A DNA stretch of 64,000 nt from Paenibacillus vietnamensis (GTDB taxonomy: Bacteria; Bacillota; Bacilli; Paenibacillales; Paenibacillaceae), in the NCBI RefSeq assembly GCF_020169515.1, contig NZ_JAHMHW010000018.1, positions 1 to 64,000 on the forward strand, written 5' to 3'. The position numbers and the translations under genes are program-made. Under the pieces are notes generated by a model that was not told where the DNA came from, did not search any database, and saw only the letters and a list, made by a program, of their open reading frames with translations. Below are positions 9,881 to 18,650 of this stretch, one piece after another. Position 1 is the stretch's first letter, and each line of letters starts with the position of its first letter.

Positions 9881-10879
9881 ATGGAACTGATCGTTTTATG
9901 GATCGTAGTGTTTCTGGCGTTGGCATTTGATTTCATCAACGGCTTTCACGATACGGCGAATGCCATCGCCACATCGGTATCGACGCGCGCTTTGAAGCCG
10001 CGGGTCGCCATTCTGTTGGCTGCTGCCATGAACTTCATCGGGGCAATTACCTTTACGGGCGTTGCGGCGACGATCGGCAAGGGCGTAGCGAATCCGGCGG
10101 AGCTGGCAAACGGCGTCGAGATCGTTATCGCCGCTTTATTGTCGGCAATCGCATGGAACTTGATCACCTGGTGGTTCGGCATTCCGTCCTCCTCCTCGCA
10201 TGCCTTGATCGGCTCGCTTGCAGGGGCGGTAATCGGAGGAGCGGGGATTGGCGCTATCAACTCCGAAGGCTTGATCAAAATCGTACAAGCGTTGATTTTC
10301 TCCCCGCTGATTGCGTTTTCCGCAGGTTTTATCATTATGTGGATTCTAAAGCTCATTTTCGCCAAGTCGAGCCCGCATCAGGTGAATAAGGGCTTCCGCT
10401 TCGGCCAAATTTTGACGGCGGCGTTCCAATCGTTCTCGCACGGTACGAATGACGCGCAGAAGGCGATGGGGATCATCGTGTTCGGCCTTGTAGCGGCGGG
10501 TCTTCAAGATACGATGGACGTTCCGATGTGGGTTAAAATTTCCGCGGCGACCGCTATGGCGCTCGGAACTTCGGTCGGCGGCTGGAAAATCATCAAGACG
10601 ATGGGCACGAAAATTTTCAAAATCGAACCGATTAACGGCTTTGCCGCCGATATCGGCTCCGCAGCCGTCATTTTGTCGGCGACGATGATTCACCTTCCGG
10701 TCAGCACGACGCATGTTATTACGTCGTCGATTCTCGGCGTCGGCAGCGCGAAGCGCTTCTCGGCCGTGAAGTGGGGCGTAGCCGGACGGATTCTGATCGC
10801 ATGGGTCATCACAATACCGATCACGGTGCTGATGGCGATGCTTTTCTACTGGCTGATCGATTTGTTTTTCATAAAGTAA
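9881..10879 (+). CDS. pit: Inorganic phosphate transporter, PiT family
   Basis: Integral membrane low-affinity phosphate (metal-phosphate) permease. The two inverted PiT signature halves are present: FINGFHDTANAIATS near residue 18-32 and SFSHGTNDAQKAMG near residue 183, both with the conserved Asp. About ten hydrophobic segments and a length of 332 fit the bacterial PiT family. The start has AAGGAG upstream. It is co-transcribed with the DUF47 gene and ends in a long terminator. Confidence 0.95.
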   Translation: MELIVLWIVVFLALAFDFINGFHDTANAIATSVSTRALKPRVAILLAAAMNFIGAITFTGVAATIGKGVANPAELANGVEIVIAALLSAIAWNLITWWFGIPSSSSHALIGSLAGAVIGGAGIGAINSEGLIKIVQALIFSPLIAFSAGFIIMWILKLIFAKSSPHQVNKGFRFGQILTAAFQSFSHGTNDAQKAMGIIVFGLVAAGLQDTMDVPMWVKISAATAMALGTSVGGWKIIKTMGTKIFKIEPINGFAADIGSAAVILSATMIHLPVSTTHVITSSILGVGSAKRFSAVKWGVAGRILIAWVITIPITVLMAMLFYWLIDLFFIK

Positions 10880-10894
10880 TTTGAACAACCGGTT

Positions 10895-10959
10895 GTGGGG
10901 TTTTCCTCACTCGCCATGAGCTCGATCTCATGGGGGATGAGGGAGGCCTCACTTTTTTT
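10895..10959 (+). terminator. Long intrinsic terminator after pit
   Basis: A multi-part stem centred on CCATGAG-CTCGAT-CTCATGG, extended by CCTCA/TGAGG and GTGGGG/CCTCAC, followed by seven T. Confidence 0.88.
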
Positions 10960-11006
10960 CGTCCGATTCGCTTGAAGTGGGGCAGGAGCGGGAGACAGCA
11001 TTGGAT

Positions 11007-11331
11007 TGTGGACAACCTTTTGGCGAAAAAACTCGAAATTTGCGCATGTTCACAATTCTACTCACAGCTGTGTATGAATGGCCTGAATAACTGCCTGGTT
11101 GTACACAACAGGAGGCTTCGGCGAATGAACATATGCACATTGAAGCCACAGGCGTGGATGAACGAGCGGGGCAGGGCGATTAAGTTTGTCGAAGGTTGCG
11201 TTTGTGCACAATTTCATTGAGGAAATTTGTTTTGTAAAGACGGAATTGAGGACAAAACTGTGGATAATGAGAGAAAAACGGTTATCCACAGCCGTATAAT
11301 AGTAAAGCAGATTGTGTGAAAATGTGCATAA
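11007..11331. promoter_or_regulatory. Cluster of DnaA-box-like sequences in an intergenic region
   Basis: Against the DnaA consensus TTATNCACA there are three perfect sites: 11259-11267 (minus), 11282-11290 (plus) and 11323-11331 (minus). The first two form an inverted pair 14 bases apart. One-mismatch sites occur at 11007-11015 (minus), 11069-11077 (minus), 11099-11107 (plus), 11131-11139 (plus), and the overlapping palindromic pair 11202-11212 (both strands). No gene is convincing between 10960 and 11375. The neighbours (pit and a YqfQ-like gene) are not replication genes, so this is not a standard dnaA-dnaN origin; it may titrate DnaA or control initiation. Confidence 0.6.
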
Positions 11332-11375
11332 ATAATAAACGGGATTAAATAGGTTGTGCCGGCTTCAAAGAGAAA

Positions 11376-11415
11376 ACGCCCGGTCCGCACAGAATTTTCT
11401 GTGCAGTCCGGGCGT
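11376..11415 (-). terminator. Terminator of the YqfQ-like gene
   Basis: ACGCCCGG ... GCACAGA-ATTT-TCTGTGC ... CCGGGCGT. On the minus strand it is followed by TTTTCTCTTT. It lies about 40 bases past the minus-strand stop codon. Confidence 0.8.
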
Positions 11416-11453
11416 CTGTTCGACCAGAGGTATCCCGGGTGGCGGGATCCGGT

Positions 11454-11966
11454 CTAGCGGCGTTTCTTGGCGGGTCTGCGCCGTCCACCGCCGTTGCCGC
11501 TTCCGGTTCTTCTGCGCCTCCTGCGCTTTGGCTCACTGCTGTCGTCCGAATCCGAAGGCTGATCCGCCGGTTTCTTGAACGAACCAAGCAGCACTTTAAC
11601 AAGCGGAGCCATTTGCGAAACGCTGGACACCACCTTCTGCACCTTTGTCACGGTCGTCAGTATGCCGTCGAGCCCGCCCATGCGGTCAACGAAGCCTTTT
11701 ATCTCGCCAAGGCTGGCGAGAGAGAAGCCGCCTGATTTGGCAGGGGCGGTCGTATCCACTAATTCGGCAGCTGTTTCCGGAATGACGACGGGCAGGATAT
11801 CCTGCGCCGGAGCGTGAGGCGCTGCCGGAGGCATCACGGGCAAATCCCCGCCGAGGCTGAAGCCGCCCGACTTGGAGCCGAACGATTTGGAGGGATGGCC
11901 CTGCCGCGGCGGTTCATTCCAGTCGTATTGGTGGTTGCCGGTACCGGGGTTATTGCGATAATTCAC
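11454..11966 (-). CDS. Hypothetical protein, YqfQ-like, basic tail
   Basis: A 170-residue soluble protein. The N-terminal half is Gly/Pro-rich and contains the phrase KSGGFSL twice. A predicted amphipathic region follows (GFVDRMGGLDGILTTVTKVQKVV ... MAPLVKVLLGSF), then a low-complexity tail with runs of Arg/Lys (PKRRRRRRTG, RRRPAKKRR), which suggests nucleic-acid or polyanion contact. The layout resembles the YqfQ/VrrA-like family of Bacillales, whose role is unclear; this assignment is tentative. The start is taken as GTG 11966 with AAAGGG about 8 bases upstream; GTG 11975 lies too close to that site. Confidence 0.65.
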   Translation of the reverse strand: MNYRNNPGTGNHQYDWNEPPRQGHPSKSFGSKSGGFSLGGDLPVMPPAAPHAPAQDILPVVIPETAAELVDTTAPAKSGGFSLASLGEIKGFVDRMGGLDGILTTVTKVQKVVSSVSQMAPLVKVLLGSFKKPADQPSDSDDSSEPKRRRRRRTGSGNGGGRRRPAKKRR

Positions 11967-12138
11967 ACGGATCACAACCCTTTTTTTTATTAGTCTATGG
12001 AGTAGGCAAACATAAGGATTGGACGAATGTCCCGGTTGCGGAACATTTTTATGGATAAACGCCCGTATTTATGCGAATGCTTGGGCTTCCCGAAGCGCCA
12101 AAGCTCTTCCGTCCTGTAAAGCGTGAATACGGTAACGT

Positions 12139-12167
12139 TTGAAAAAAAGAGCTAAAAAAGCTACAAT
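12139..12167 (+). promoter_or_regulatory. Sigma-A promoter of the yerC operon
   Basis: TTGAAA at 12139, exact 17-base A-rich spacer, TACAAT at 12162, 36 bases before the YerC start. Confidence 0.75.
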
Positions 12168-12202
12168 AAAAGCATTAGTTTTTTACTTGGGAGTGGATGC
12201 GC

Positions 12203-12493
12203 ATGCAGCTTAAGAAGCTGAACGATAAAGCGATAGATCAACTGTTCGAAGCGGTTCTTACCTTAAAATCGGTCGAGGAATGTTACATCTTCTTCGACGA
12301 TTTGTGCACGGTGAACGAAATTCAGTCGTTGTCGCAGCGGCTTGAGGTGGCACGGATGCTCGGCAAGGGCAGCACCTATAACGCGATTGAAGCCGAGACG
12401 GGGGCGAGCACGGCTACGATTTCGCGGGTGAAGCGCTGTTTGAATTACGGTAACGACGGCTACAAAATGGCGCTGGAGCGCCTCGGAAGGTAA
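12203..12493 (+). CDS. yerC: YerC/YecD family TrpR-like DNA-binding protein
   Basis: Small helical regulator of 96 residues related to the tryptophan repressor fold. The characteristic family segments are clear: DDLCTVNEIQSLSQRLEVARML, then the helix-turn-helix TYNAIEAETGASTATISRVKRCL and YGNDGYKMAL. ATG 12203 is preferred over ATG 12197 because GGGAG at 12189 gives better spacing to it. It heads a run of closely spaced genes ending with the rRNA methyltransferase. Its targets are not known from sequence. Confidence 0.92.
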   Translation: MQLKKLNDKAIDQLFEAVLTLKSVEECYIFFDDLCTVNEIQSLSQRLEVARMLGKGSTYNAIEAETGASTATISRVKRCLNYGNDGYKMALERLGR

Positions 12494-12501
12494 AGCGTCC
12501 G

Positions 12502-13284
12502 ATGAAGCCCGGCATTCTTGTCATTAGTCACGGTTCAAGAGAGGCCGCGTGGGTCCGGCTCGTGGACGATGCCGTATCGGCAGCGGCTTCTTCGCCGCGT
12601 TTAAAGCCTATTCCGGTCGTGTCGTCCTTCCTTGAGATCGTGGAGGGACGGCTTATTCAGGATGGCATTGACGAGCTGGAACGGCAGGGGGTCACGGATA
12701 TGCTCGTTATTCCGCTTTTCATTTCCTCCGGCAGCACGCATGTGGATGAAATCGGACAGGCGTTCGGCGAGCCTTGGGTGTCGGACCTCGAGGGCGATTT
12801 GGGAACGTTCCGCGTGAACGCGAAGGTCCGTTACGGCCGGCCGATCGATGACGATCCGGAAATCGCGGAGCTGCTGGCCGGCAATATTGCCGGGCTTTCC
12901 GAGGAGCCTGGCAAAGAAGCTTTGCTGCTTATCGGCCACGGAAGCAAAGAAAAGGTGTTTCACGAGCGCTGGCAAGCCGGCCTCACGCGGCTTGGCGAGC
13001 GGCTTCGCGCGCTGGGCGGCTATGCCAGAGCGGAGTCCGCGATGCTGCTGCCGGATCAGGCGGCCGCGAAGCTGAAGGCGATGCAGACGGAGCACCCGGA
13101 GGAAGCGGTAATCGTCGTTCCGCTGTTTTTGAGCCGGGGTTATTTTACAAATCAGGTTGTGCCGTCCCGGCTGGAAGGGCTGGATTACCGGTACAACGGT
13201 CAGGCGATGCTTCCCCATCCGGCTGTCGAGCGGTGGCTGGTGCGGCAAATGGAGCAGTGGCTCGAGGGCGGGCAGGTCGTATAG
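12502..13284 (+). CDS. CbiX/SirB-type chelatase family protein
   Basis: Cytosolic protein of 260 residues with two tandem CbiX-like halves. Each begins with a metal-chelatase signature: ILVISHGSREAAW at residues 4-16 and LLIGHGSKEKVF near 146-157. Family members insert cobalt or iron into sirohydrochlorin or related tetrapyrroles. No other cobalamin or siroheme genes are nearby, so the actual substrate is uncertain. It starts 8 bases after yerC with no terminator between, so they are probably co-transcribed. Confidence 0.82.
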   Translation: MKPGILVISHGSREAAWVRLVDDAVSAAASSPRLKPIPVVSSFLEIVEGRLIQDGIDELERQGVTDMLVIPLFISSGSTHVDEIGQAFGEPWVSDLEGDLGTFRVNAKVRYGRPIDDDPEIAELLAGNIAGLSEEPGKEALLLIGHGSKEKVFHERWQAGLTRLGERLRALGGYARAESAMLLPDQAAAKLKAMQTEHPEEAVIVVPLFLSRGYFTNQVVPSRLEGLDYRYNGQAMLPHPAVERWLVRQMEQWLEGGQVV

Positions 13285-13339
13285 AAACGATGGAAACACC
13301 CTATAAATAGGTTGAATGGATTGTTGGGAGTGAAAGGTA

Positions 13340-14254
13340 ATGGCAACCAAACGGGCGAGACTTATTTATAACCCGACGTCAGGCAGAGAAGAAATGAGAA
13401 AGAGACTGCCTGATATTTTGCAGCGGCTGGAGCGCGGCGGCATTGAGACGAGCTGCCATATGACGATCGGCGAGGGCGATGCGACGCTGGCTGCGGCGAA
13501 CGCGGCGGACCGCGGCTACGATATGATTATCGCGGCGGGCGGCGACGGCACGCTGTATGAAGTGATCAACGGCTTGACGGGCAAGGAGAATCGTCCTCCG
13601 CTCGGTATTTTGCCGGTCGGCACAACCAACGATTTCGCGAGGGCGATGGGCATTCCGAAGGCTTGGGAATATGCCGTCGACTTGATCGTCCAGCAGTATT
13701 CGCGCCCGATTGACGTCGGCAAGGCGAATGAGCGTTATTTTATTAACATTGCGGGCGGCGGCTCTCTTACGGAGCTGACCTATGATGTGCCGAGCAAGCT
13801 GAAGACGATGATCGGGCAGCTCGCTTATTATATGAAGGGCCTGGAGAAAATGACCCGCCTGCGCCCGACCGAATTGAAATTTCAGGCAGCCGGCGTCGGC
13901 GAATTCCATGACGAGTTCATGATGTTTCTGATCTGCAACAGCAACTCGGTAGGCGGCTTCGAGCGGCTGGCGCCGGATTCCAAGCTGGACGACGGCCTGC
14001 TCGACGTACTGCTTATCCGCAAGTGCAACCTGCCGGAGTTTATCAAGCTGGTATCGCTTGCGGTGCGCGGCGAGCATTTGAGCGACCCGCATGTGCTGCA
14101 TTTCCGGACGAAAGAGCTGCGGGTCACGACGCCGGATTACGTACAAATTAATCTGGACGGCGAGTATGGCGGGGTGCTTCCGTGCACGTTCTCGGTGCTT
14201 CCGTCGCATTTGCATATTTTTGCGGACGAAACGGGCGAGTCGACGTATCAATAG
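13340..14254 (+). CDS. dgkB: Diacylglycerol kinase (lipid kinase, DgkB type)
   Basis: Soluble lipid kinase that phosphorylates diacylglycerol released by lipoteichoic acid synthesis. The catalytic signature is intact: IYNPTSGRE, AAGGDGTLYEVINGL, GILPVGTTNDFARA, and the C-terminal INLDGE. Length 304 matches Bacillus DgkB. The next gene is the rRNA methyltransferase, with only 35 bases between them; the dgkB-rlmCD order is common in Bacillales and supports the assignment. Confidence 0.95.
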   Translation: MATKRARLIYNPTSGREEMRKRLPDILQRLERGGIETSCHMTIGEGDATLAAANAADRGYDMIIAAGGDGTLYEVINGLTGKENRPPLGILPVGTTNDFARAMGIPKAWEYAVDLIVQQYSRPIDVGKANERYFINIAGGGSLTELTYDVPSKLKTMIGQLAYYMKGLEKMTRLRPTELKFQAAGVGEFHDEFMMFLICNSNSVGGFERLAPDSKLDDGLLDVLLIRKCNLPEFIKLVSLAVRGEHLSDPHVLHFRTKELRVTTPDYVQINLDGEYGGVLPCTFSVLPSHLHIFADETGESTYQ

Positions 14255-14289
14255 AAGATTTCATCAGGAAAGTAGAGCGGAGAGAGCTT

Positions 14290-15816
14290 ATGCATAAAGG
14301 AAAAAGCAGAGGCGGCAAGCGCGGCGCCGGCAAAGCGGGGGCTCCGGCTCCGGATTTGGTCGATGCGCCTTACCGGAAAAACGAACTGGTCACCGCCGAT
14401 ATTATCGGGCTGACGCATGACGGGGAAGGGGTGGGCCGCGCAGACGGTTTTACCCTTTTTATTCAGGGGGCGCTGCCTGGAGAACGCGTTCGCGCGAAGG
14501 TCATGAAGGTGAAGAAGCAGTACGGCTATGCTCGTCTGGAAGAGATTCTTGAGGCAAGTCCGTCGCGCATTGACGTTTCATGCGGTATTTATAAGGAATG
14601 CGGCGGCTGCCAGCTGCAGCATTTCGATTACGATCCGCAGCTCGAATGGAAACGGCAGCATGTCGTGGACAATCTGGTGCGGATCGGCAAGCTGCGCGTA
14701 GCCGGGGAAGAGGAGCGCGGGGGAGCCGGGAAAGCTGAGGATGACGCTGAACACGGTAATCGCGCAGGCGGCACGGACGCGATTATCGTACACCCGACGA
14801 TCGGCATGGACGAGCCTTGGCGCTATCGCAACAAAGCGGCGGTTCCGGTCGGACGAGGCGCAGAGGGAGAAGGGCTGCAGGCCGGCTTTTATGCCCGCGG
14901 CAGCCACCGGATCATCGACATGGACGATTGCCTTATCCAGCATGAGCTTAACGACGAAGTCATTCGTGTAGTGAAGCGGATCGGCCGGGAGCTCGAAGTA
15001 TCACCGTACGACGAAGAAACAGGCCGCGGCGTGCTTCGTCATGTGATGGCTCGGACGGGCGTCGTGACCGGCGAGATCATGGTCGTGCTCGTGACGAACA
15101 GCCGGAAGCTGCCTTCCGCGGACCGCTGGGTCGAGCGCATCCGCGAGGAGATGCCGGCAGTGAAGAGCATCGTCCAGAATGTGAACGAGCGGAAAACAAA
15201 CGTAATCTTCGGCGACGAAACCCGCGTGCTGTGGGGCAGCGAGGTCATTTACGACGAGCTGGACGGCATTCGCTTCGCGATTTCGGCCAGATCGTTTTAT
15301 CAGGTGAATCCGCTGCAGACGGTGAAGCTTTACCGCAAGGCGGTCGAATACGCGGGCTTGACCGGTACGGAGGATGTCATCGACGCGTATTGCGGCATCG
15401 GAACGATCTCGCTGTTTCTGGCCCGCAAGGCGGGCAGGGTGTACGGCGTCGAAATCGTGCCGGAGGCGATCGAAGACGCGGCTCGCAACGCAGAGCTTAA
15501 CGGCATTAAAAATGCGACGTTCGAAGCGGGTCCGGCGGAGGTCGTCATTCCGCGCTGGCGCGAGGAAGGCGTCACGGCCGACATCATCGTCGTCGACCCA
15601 CCGCGCAAGGGCTGCGACCAGGCGCTGCTGGAGACGATTCTTGCGATGGAGCCTAAGCGCGTCGTATACGTGAGCTGCAACCCGTCGACATTGGCTCGTG
15701 ATCTTCGCGTGCTCGAGGACGGCGGTTACCGGACGGTTGAAGTAACTCCGGTGGATATGTTCCCTTGGACGACACATGTGGAGTGCTGTTCTTTGTTGGT
15801 TAGGAAAGACAATTAA
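14290..15816 (+). CDS. 23S rRNA (uracil-5-)-methyltransferase, RlmD/RlmCD type
   Basis: SAM-dependent enzyme making 5-methyluridine in 23S rRNA. An N-terminal Lys/Gly-rich extension precedes a TRAM domain (residues ~30-95). Iron-sulfur cysteines appear in CGIYKECGGCQLQH. The methyltransferase core shows DAYCGIGTISLFLA, VVDPPRKGCD and the nucleophile loop YVSCNPSTLARD. An acidic, Gly-rich insertion of about 35 residues (near 138-170) is not typical. The reading frame is open from 14182, but GGAGAGAG just before ATG 14290 fixes the start; the upstream part overlaps dgkB. Confidence 0.93.
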   Translation: MHKGKSRGGKRGAGKAGAPAPDLVDAPYRKNELVTADIIGLTHDGEGVGRADGFTLFIQGALPGERVRAKVMKVKKQYGYARLEEILEASPSRIDVSCGIYKECGGCQLQHFDYDPQLEWKRQHVVDNLVRIGKLRVAGEEERGGAGKAEDDAEHGNRAGGTDAIIVHPTIGMDEPWRYRNKAAVPVGRGAEGEGLQAGFYARGSHRIIDMDDCLIQHELNDEVIRVVKRIGRELEVSPYDEETGRGVLRHVMARTGVVTGEIMVVLVTNSRKLPSADRWVERIREEMPAVKSIVQNVNERKTNVIFGDETRVLWGSEVIYDELDGIRFAISARSFYQVNPLQTVKLYRKAVEYAGLTGTEDVIDAYCGIGTISLFLARKAGRVYGVEIVPEAIEDAARNAELNGIKNATFEAGPAEVVIPRWREEGVTADIIVVDPPRKGCDQALLETILAMEPKRVVYVSCNPSTLARDLRVLEDGGYRTVEVTPVDMFPWTTHVECCSLLVRKDN

Positions 15817-15844
15817 ATCAGATATGTATGGCCGGAAATAGCAA

Positions 15845-15870
15845 AGAGGGGCGGAGAGCCCCTCTTTTTT
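15845..15870 (+). terminator. Intrinsic terminator after the methyltransferase
   Basis: AGAGGGGC-GGAGA-GCCCCTCT with a T6 run. Confidence 0.93.
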
Positions 15871-15968
15871 CATCATTGTAATTTACAGGGGGATTATCCG
15901 AATTGCTTTCCTTTAACTAGGCAGTTGCATAGGATAAACGGTCGATAAAAAAAATCACCGAGAGGAGC

Positions 15969-16517
15969 ATGAATATGTACCCTGAATCAGGCAATTATTA
16001 TCAATGGTATAATCAAATGCAATTCCACCGGAATAACCAATGGAATAATGATTGGAATCCCCATTATTACAATTGGAACAATTGCAACTTTAGTCCTTAT
16101 TACAGAGACATTACATTACAGGATTATGGTACAAGACCATTTGTAGTGAATATTGACCAAGCCGCCAAGCAAAACAACAATTACCGCACCGCTTTATGGA
16201 CAGGTAAATATTTTCAAGTAACTTTGATGAGTATTAATGTTGGTGAAGACATAGGTTTGGAAGTTCATCCGACAACTGACCAATTCATACGGATCGAAGA
16301 TGGCCAGGGACTTGTTCAAATGGGGGATAGCAGAGATAACTTGGATTTTCAAGTCATGGCGTACGATGATTATGCCATTATGATACCTGCAGGAAAATGG
16401 CACAATGTAACCAATACAGGTGATCGCCCTCTTAAAGTTTACGTTATTTATGCCCCGCCTGAGCATCCATTTGGTACCGTTCATGAAACGAAAGCAATCG
16501 CTCAAGGAATGAGGTAA
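15969..16517 (+). CDS. Cupin-domain protein with Asn/Tyr/Trp-rich N-terminus
   Basis: The first ~45 residues are rich in Asn, Tyr and Trp, unlike a globular enzyme. A single cupin barrel follows at about 60-170: first motif around GLEVHPTTDQFIRIEDGQG, second motif IPAGKWHNVTN. Only one His of the first motif is clear, so metal binding may differ from canonical cupins. Family members with such a leader are found in spore-formers. Spore-coat or mannose-isomerase-like roles are guesses. The gene is visibly more AT-rich than the flanking ones. GAGAGGAG precedes ATG 15969. Confidence 0.8.
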   Translation: MNMYPESGNYYQWYNQMQFHRNNQWNNDWNPHYYNWNNCNFSPYYRDITLQDYGTRPFVVNIDQAAKQNNNYRTALWTGKYFQVTLMSINVGEDIGLEVHPTTDQFIRIEDGQGLVQMGDSRDNLDFQVMAYDDYAIMIPAGKWHNVTNTGDRPLKVYVIYAPPEHPFGTVHETKAIAQGMR

Positions 16518-16582
16518 GTGAACACAGCTTTGGAATATGCAAAAAATAACGTTAGGTTTGTTAATTGAACGTTGACTTTTCT

Positions 16583-16608
16583 AGCCGCCCTTTAGGGGCG
16601 GTTATTTG
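16583..16608 (+). terminator. Terminator after the cupin gene
   Basis: GCCGCCC-CTTTA-GGGGCGG followed by TTATTT; good stem, short T run. Confidence 0.7.
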
Positions 16609-16719
16609 CGTTCGGCGAACATTTTTGAAAATAGTTCAGGCGGTACAGAAGGTTCCAACTCCAGGGGAATAATGTTAAAGTTGCTTTAGTAAAATCTTTT
16701 GAGAAAGGAGCAAGATAGC

Positions 16720-17142
16720 GTGTTCATAGTTAACGTAGAAGGTGCAATCTGCAGGGATGATAAATGGCTTGTTATTACACGAAGCACCAAAGAAGAACAT
16801 GCGGGGGGTACTCTGTCTCTTGTGGGAGGAAAAGTCGACGTTGAAGGGAACACGCTCGAAATCCTGGAACGAACCGTAAAACGAGAGCTTTATGAAGAAG
16901 TCGGCATCGGGATAAAAGATGCTGTTACTTTTGTATACAGTTCCTCTTTTGTGACAGATGATGGATGCAACGTTATAAACATGGTTTTCCTATGCGAATA
17001 CGACAGTGGTTCCGTACATAGCAAGAGTCCTGACGAGGTTGAAGCCGTACATTGGATGACCTGCGATGAAATAATGAATCATCCCCAAGCGCCTCCTTGG
17101 ACAAAAGAGAGTATAAGAAGAGCGGCGCTGGCAAGGAGATAA
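16720..17142 (+). CDS. NUDIX hydrolase
   Basis: Pyrophosphohydrolase of 140 residues. The Nudix box is intact: GGKVDVEGNTLEILERTV ending in RELYEEVG with the metal-binding glutamates. The substrate (a nucleoside diphosphate derivative) cannot be specified. The start is GTG 16720, because AGAAAGGAG lies 9 bases upstream; the in-frame TTG 16699 lies before that site. Only 5 bases separate it from the histidine phosphatase, suggesting a two-gene unit. Composition is AT-rich relative to the window. Confidence 0.9.
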   Translation: MFIVNVEGAICRDDKWLVITRSTKEEHAGGTLSLVGGKVDVEGNTLEILERTVKRELYEEVGIGIKDAVTFVYSSSFVTDDGCNVINMVFLCEYDSGSVHSKSPDEVEAVHWMTCDEIMNHPQAPPWTKESIRRAALARR

Positions 17143-17147
17143 AAATA

Positions 17148-17696
17148 ATGATCAAACATGTTTATGTTGTACGGCATTGCAAAGCAGAGGGTCAGGAGCC
17201 TGATGCTAAGCTGACTGAACCAGGAATCCAACAAGCTGAGAATCTTGCCGAATTTCTCTTGGATAAAGATATTGAATCTATCGTTTCAAGTCCTTTTGAA
17301 AGGGCTTTCCGTACCATAGCGCCATTGGCTGAACAAATAGGTGTAGAGGTTGTATTGGATGATAGATTGGCTGAGAGGATTCTATCAAGCAAAAATCATC
17401 CTGATTGGCGCGATATGCTTCGCAAGACATATGATGACCTAGACTTACGTTACGAAGGCGGGGAATCCAGCAGCACGGCCATGGGCCGTGCCATTAGTGT
17501 AGTTATGGAGGTACTGAATAGTGAGTACAAAAACATTGTATTCGTTTCTCATGGAAATTTGATATCTCTGCTGCTTAAGCATTTTGATGACCGTATTGGA
17601 TTTAAGGAGTGGGAATCTTTATCCAATCCCGATGTGTTTCATCTTTCCTTCTCGGAAAATAAGCCCTCCATTCGTCGAATATGGGCACCGCATTAG
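17148..17696 (+). CDS. Histidine phosphatase family protein (phosphoglycerate-mutase-like)
   Basis: A 182-residue phosphatase of the RHG superfamily. The catalytic histidine is in VVRHCKAEG, Arg in SSPFERAFRT, and the second His in FVSHGNLISLL. The start ATG 17148 follows AAGGAG. Together with the NUDIX gene it may form a nucleotide or sugar-phosphate housekeeping pair (inference). Its stop codon overlaps the stop codon of the convergent dioxygenase gene. Confidence 0.88.
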   Translation: MIKHVYVVRHCKAEGQEPDAKLTEPGIQQAENLAEFLLDKDIESIVSSPFERAFRTIAPLAEQIGVEVVLDDRLAERILSSKNHPDWRDMLRKTYDDLDLRYEGGESSSTAMGRAISVVMEVLNSEYKNIVFVSHGNLISLLLKHFDDRIGFKEWESLSNPDVFHLSFSENKPSIRRIWAPH

Positions 17697-18529
17697 CGCT
17701 TGAACAGCACCGGGAAATAATCGTTATCGAAAGCCTGCCCGTCGACAGGGCGGGGACCGAGCAGACGAATGTTGTCATGCCGCTGGATGCCGGCGCGGTA
17801 ACGGGTACCGCCTTTCATCACATGCGCCACGACGGAAAGCCGCGGATCAAAGGTCTGGTTCGGGCCGGATCCATGGAACGTGAGGCCGTGATGGAAGCTG
17901 GCTTGTCCCGCTTTCAGAATGCATGGCTCTTCTACCCACTCGCGTCCCCCCGCGTGCTTTTCCTTCAATTCCTCCATGTTCGGATTGAAAAAGGAGTCGC
18001 TTCCTTTGAGGAGTCCCCACTTATGAGATCCAAGTATCGTCATCATGGCGCCGTTCGTCAAATCGGTATCCTGCAGAGCGATCCAGACGGTGATCATGTC
18101 GGATGAATCCGAGCATTGCCAATAACCGTAATCCTGGTGCCAGCCTACATTGCCATCCTTTGATTTGTTCGTGCCGATCCCCGGTTTGTAGATGACCTGG
18201 TCGTGCCACAGCCGGATTTCATCTGACTCCAGCAAATCGGCCGCCAATTCCCCAATGAACGGATCCGTTACGACCTTGCGTATCTCGTCGTTAATCCACC
18301 AGCCGTTATCCAATTTCCGCAGCGCGTTCGGATTGTCGCTAAGCCGGAGGCCGTTCATCGGAACTCCGTCTCCGTCATAATCGCCCGACCAGATTCGCTC
18401 ATGCGCGTGGCGCAACCACTCGATTTGATCATCATCGATCAATTTGGGACTGATCCAATAGCCGTCCCGGTTGAATACCTCTTTGTCCTTTGCTGTAATT
18501 TTGTACGTTCTTTCGGCTTGCAGGTTCAT
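17693..18529 (-). CDS. Phytanoyl-CoA dioxygenase (PhyH) family oxygenase
   Basis: Fe(II)/2-oxoglutarate oxygenase of 278 residues. Iron ligands are visible in GWHQDYGYW (HxD) and the distal His in FHHGLTFHGSGPN; the 2-oxoglutarate Arg is probably in DPRLSVVAH. Bacterial relatives hydroxylate diverse small molecules, so the substrate is unknown. ATG 18529 is chosen because AGGAGG sits 8 bases upstream. It is transcribed away from an AraC regulator with 121 bases between starts, suggesting direct regulation. The stop overlaps the plus-strand stop of the phosphatase gene. Confidence 0.88.
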   Translation of the reverse strand: MNLQAERTYKITAKDKEVFNRDGYWISPKLIDDDQIEWLRHAHERIWSGDYDGDGVPMNGLRLSDNPNALRKLDNGWWINDEIRKVVTDPFIGELAADLLESDEIRLWHDQVIYKPGIGTNKSKDGNVGWHQDYGYWQCSDSSDMITVWIALQDTDLTNGAMMTILGSHKWGLLKGSDSFFNPNMEELKEKHAGGREWVEEPCILKAGQASFHHGLTFHGSGPNQTFDPRLSVVAHVMKGGTRYRAGIQRHDNIRLLGPRPVDGQAFDNDYFPVLFKR

Positions 18530-18650
18530 CTGTACATCCTCCTCGTTTAAGATTGCCCTCATCATAACTTATCTCTGCTCCGATTGACGTTCGTGAAATT
18601 GGGGAGTAGGATTAGAAACATGAAACAGAAATAGAAACAGAGAGGTTAAA

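Noticed and set aside
10930..11220. 96-residue reading frame
   Set aside because: Starts within the pit terminator and crosses the DnaA-box cluster; no ribosome site.
10960..11375. Chromosomal origin of replication
   Set aside because: DnaA boxes are dense but dnaA, dnaN, rpmH or gidA-type neighbours are absent and no clear AT-rich unwinding block is seen; called a DnaA-box cluster only.
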